From positions 62,001 to 126,000 of the forward strand of contig NZ_CP095391.1 in NCBI RefSeq assembly GCF_023008585.1: DNA of 64,000 nt, written 5' to 3'. The translations under genes were made by a program, and so were the position numbers. The notes beneath the pieces were generated by a model that searched no databases, had not been told where the DNA came from, and was given only the letters and a program-made list of their open reading frames with translations. The stretch is from Natribaculum breve. GTDB lineage: Archaea; Halobacteriota; Halobacteria; Halobacteriales; Natrialbaceae. Of the stretch, positions 63,803-64,000 are shown one piece after another; position 1 is the first letter of the stretch; every line of letters begins with the position of its first letter.

Positions 63803-64000
63803 ATGCCGTTACTGGTACCATTCGATGGATCGACGCTATCGCAAGCGGCACTCGAGCGTGCAGTCGAGTTCGGCGAGTGTCTCGATCGGAACGTCGTCGT
63901 CCTGGCGGTCGTTCCGGAAGACGAACGGTATCTCGAAGATCGCTGGGGTGAAACCGATCCGGAGCTAATCGTCGAGCGACTTCGAAGTCGTGCCCACGAA
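63803..64000 (+). CDS. universal stress protein family (3'-truncated by window)
   Basis: The ORF begins MPLLVPFDGSTLSQAALERA and continues VEFGECLDRNVVVLAVVPED, the UspA strand-1/helix-1/strand-2 pattern with the conserved DGS. It runs off the right edge, so the ATP-binding C-terminus cannot be checked. It is distinct from the disrupted usp at 4.5-6.7 kb. Confidence 0.78.
   Translation, partial: MPLLVPFDGSTLSQAALERAVEFGECLDRNVVVLAVVPEDERYLEDRWGETDPELIVERLRSRAHE

Noticed and set aside
1..64000. tRNA or rRNA genes
   Set aside because: Scanning the gaps by eye I saw no cloverleaf with a T-loop GTTCRA core in a correct context. A tRNAscan run would settle this.

Overview
The window comes from a haloarchaeon (class Halobacteria, probably Natrialbales-like). 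The signs are a high-GC genome, strongly acidic proteins, promoters with AT-rich TATA-type boxes about 25-32 nt upstream of start codons (leaderless style), a Bat/HTH-10 regulator, a HalOD1 protein, group II chaperonin, an Orc1/Cdc6 gene with ORB repeats, and haloarchaeal IS200/IS605, IS607 and IS4-type elements. Whether this is main chromosome or a large secondary replicon cannot be decided here. The origin together with many catabolic accessory genes and many insertions would suit a megaplasmid.

Layout. 0-4.2 kb: the end of a C-P lyase (phosphonate) operon (phnK partial, phnL, phnM, a TIM-barrel isomerase), then a creatininase-family gene. 4.4-6.7 kb: a universal stress gene split by an IS605-type tnpB element that is itself split by a 256-bp MITE. 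6.8-16.1 kb: housekeeping and transport genes (Dph6-like ligase, AhpD-like protein, paired CrcB fluoride channels) and an amide module (AmiS/UreI-type channel, two acetamidase/formamidase paralogues) around a divergent thermosome gene. 16.9-19.6 kb: a replication origin with orc1/cdc6, inverted ORB elements, an AT-rich unwinding region and a 22-bp tandem array. 19.8-25.2 kb: FNT transporter, AI-2E-family permease, sugar-isomerase-like protein, HalOD1 protein, Bat regulator.

25.3-37.0 kb is a decaying surface-glycan locus. Carbamoyltransferase, alkaline-phosphatase-like and polysaccharide-deacetylase genes are each split by a different transposon (IS607; IS605 with a nested IS4/IS50-type element; a PATE-like element with a nested MITE). 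Removing the insertions restores the carbamoyltransferase, deacetylase and usp genes exactly in frame; the phosphatase also carries a separate one-base frameshift. The IS4-type element and both MITEs share 14-bp ends and 10-bp target duplications, and all three sit in hairpin tips of IS605-type termini. 37.0-39.1 kb is gene-poor.

39.1-64.0 kb is a catabolic island. It has an IclR regulator, an acylating-type aldehyde dehydrogenase, a beta-hydroxyacid dehydrogenase, an iron alcohol dehydrogenase, an 1811-aa three-domain propionyl-CoA synthase, methylmalonyl-CoA mutase large subunit, acyl-CoA carboxyltransferase, thiolase with its DUF35 partner, an RnfC/PduS-like protein, a PhoU-type regulator, acyl-CoA synthetase and enoyl-CoA hydratase. 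Together these suggest assimilation of 3-hydroxypropionate, or an alcohol, aldehyde or acrylate precursor, through propionyl-CoA and methylmalonyl-CoA to succinyl-CoA. Relics of a biotin carboxylase and of the B12-binding mutase subunit show that duplicate pathway genes are being lost.
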